5,185 nt of DNA from Dehalococcoidales bacterium. GTDB lineage: Bacteria; Chloroflexota; Dehalococcoidia; E44-bin15. Of the stretch, positions 4,955-5,185 are shown in pieces (positions within the stretch are counted from its first letter, which is position 1; every line of letters begins with the position of its first letter). The stretch covers positions 1 through 5,185 of the forward strand of contig JAUWZB010000069.1 in assembly GCA_030615555.1 (NCBI GenBank). The letters are read 5' to 3'. The notes beneath the pieces were generated by a model. It was given only the letters and a program-made list of their open reading frames with translations, was not told where the DNA came from and did no database searches. A program made the position numbers and the translations under genes.

Positions 4955-5185
4955 TAGCTCCTTGAGCACGCCCACTACATCTTCCAGTGATACATCGTCC
5001 CGGAAGGTGGTCTGGCCGATACCCTCAAGCAGCACCCACCTCATCGCTGTCTCCCGCACCTTCTTGTCCAGCTCCATCGCCTTCAGCACCCCATCCCTAT
5101 CCACACCGGAGCAGGTGGTGGACAAGCCAAACCTCTCAATGAGCTTCCCTTGTCGCGCCACGATATCCTGCGAAATAAGGCCCAG
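4946..5185 (-). CDS. aroB: 3-dehydroquinate synthase, C-terminal end (cut by window end)
   Basis: The frame is open to the edge of the window, giving 79 residues and TAA; the family is about 340-370 residues, so most of the enzyme, including the NAD-binding domain and most zinc ligands, lies beyond 5185. The enzyme converts DAHP (3-deoxy-arabino-heptulosonate 7-phosphate) to 3-dehydroquinate in the shikimate pathway, in the cytoplasm. The visible part matches the C-terminal helical domain: LGLISQDIVARQGKLIERFG, then M-x-x-DKKVRETAMRWVLLEGIG (the conserved DKK motif followed by the VLL-x-x-IG strand), then DDVSLEDVVGVLKELL. The GTG at 5161 is an internal valine, not the start. The gene is first in the minus-strand set and is followed after 53 nt by heme O synthase. 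Confidence 0.9.
   Translation of the reverse strand: MGLISQDIVARQGKLIERFGLSTTCSGVDRDGVLKAMELDKKVRETAMRWVLLEGIGQTTFRDDVSLEDVVGVLKELLT

Overview
The window is a piece of a bacterial chromosome, moderately GC-rich, with two gene sets that converge near position 1200. The bacterial-type queuine tRNA-ribosyltransferase rules out an archaeon in practice. A split (separate small subunit) B12-dependent mutase, a free-standing NIL-domain protein, a CyoE-type heme O synthase and an acyl-CoA dehydrogenase together suggest an uncultured, respiring, acyl-CoA-degrading bacterium. Chloroflexota (Dehalococcoidia-like) is my best guess, but that is inference and no marker gene here settles it.

Plus strand, 1-1165: the end of methylmalonyl-CoA epimerase, the complete B12-binding small subunit of a methylmalonyl-CoA-type mutase, a 77-residue NIL-domain protein and a 51-residue lysine-rich protein that resembles SAP/HeH/Rho-N helical modules. 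The first two genes act in succession on methylmalonyl-CoA (propionyl-CoA to succinyl-CoA, or the reverse). The catalytic large mutase subunit is not in the window. All three complete genes here have their own purine-rich ribosome binding site.

Minus strand, read from 5185 down to 1240: the end of 3-dehydroquinate synthase (aroB), heme O synthase (cyoE/ctaB), a 333-nt spacer filled with repeats, an acyl-CoA dehydrogenase, and tgt, whose TTG start overlaps the dehydrogenase stop. This looks like a mixed-function operon (shikimate, heme, acyl-CoA oxidation, tRNA modification).

The most interesting part is the spacer at 3630-3962. Read on the minus strand it is an array of seven degenerate units with a basic period of 39 nt (13 codons). 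Most units begin with ATG (one has ATA) and encode a peptide like M-D/N-S-S/N-L-R-E-Y-E-K. The acyl-CoA dehydrogenase start codon is in exact register with the array, and its own N-terminus, MDFNLGEQEK, resembles the unit peptide. The cyoE-proximal unit also carries a copy of the last 14 codons and stop of cyoE, and the tail of each full unit resembles the Shine-Dalgarno region that directly follows the cyoE stop. The simplest reading is that the spacer grew by repeated duplication of the cyoE-end / ribosome-binding-site / acd-start junction. An independent palindromic-repeat origin remains possible. I found no RNA genes, insertion sequences, CRISPR arrays or convincing rho-independent terminators.
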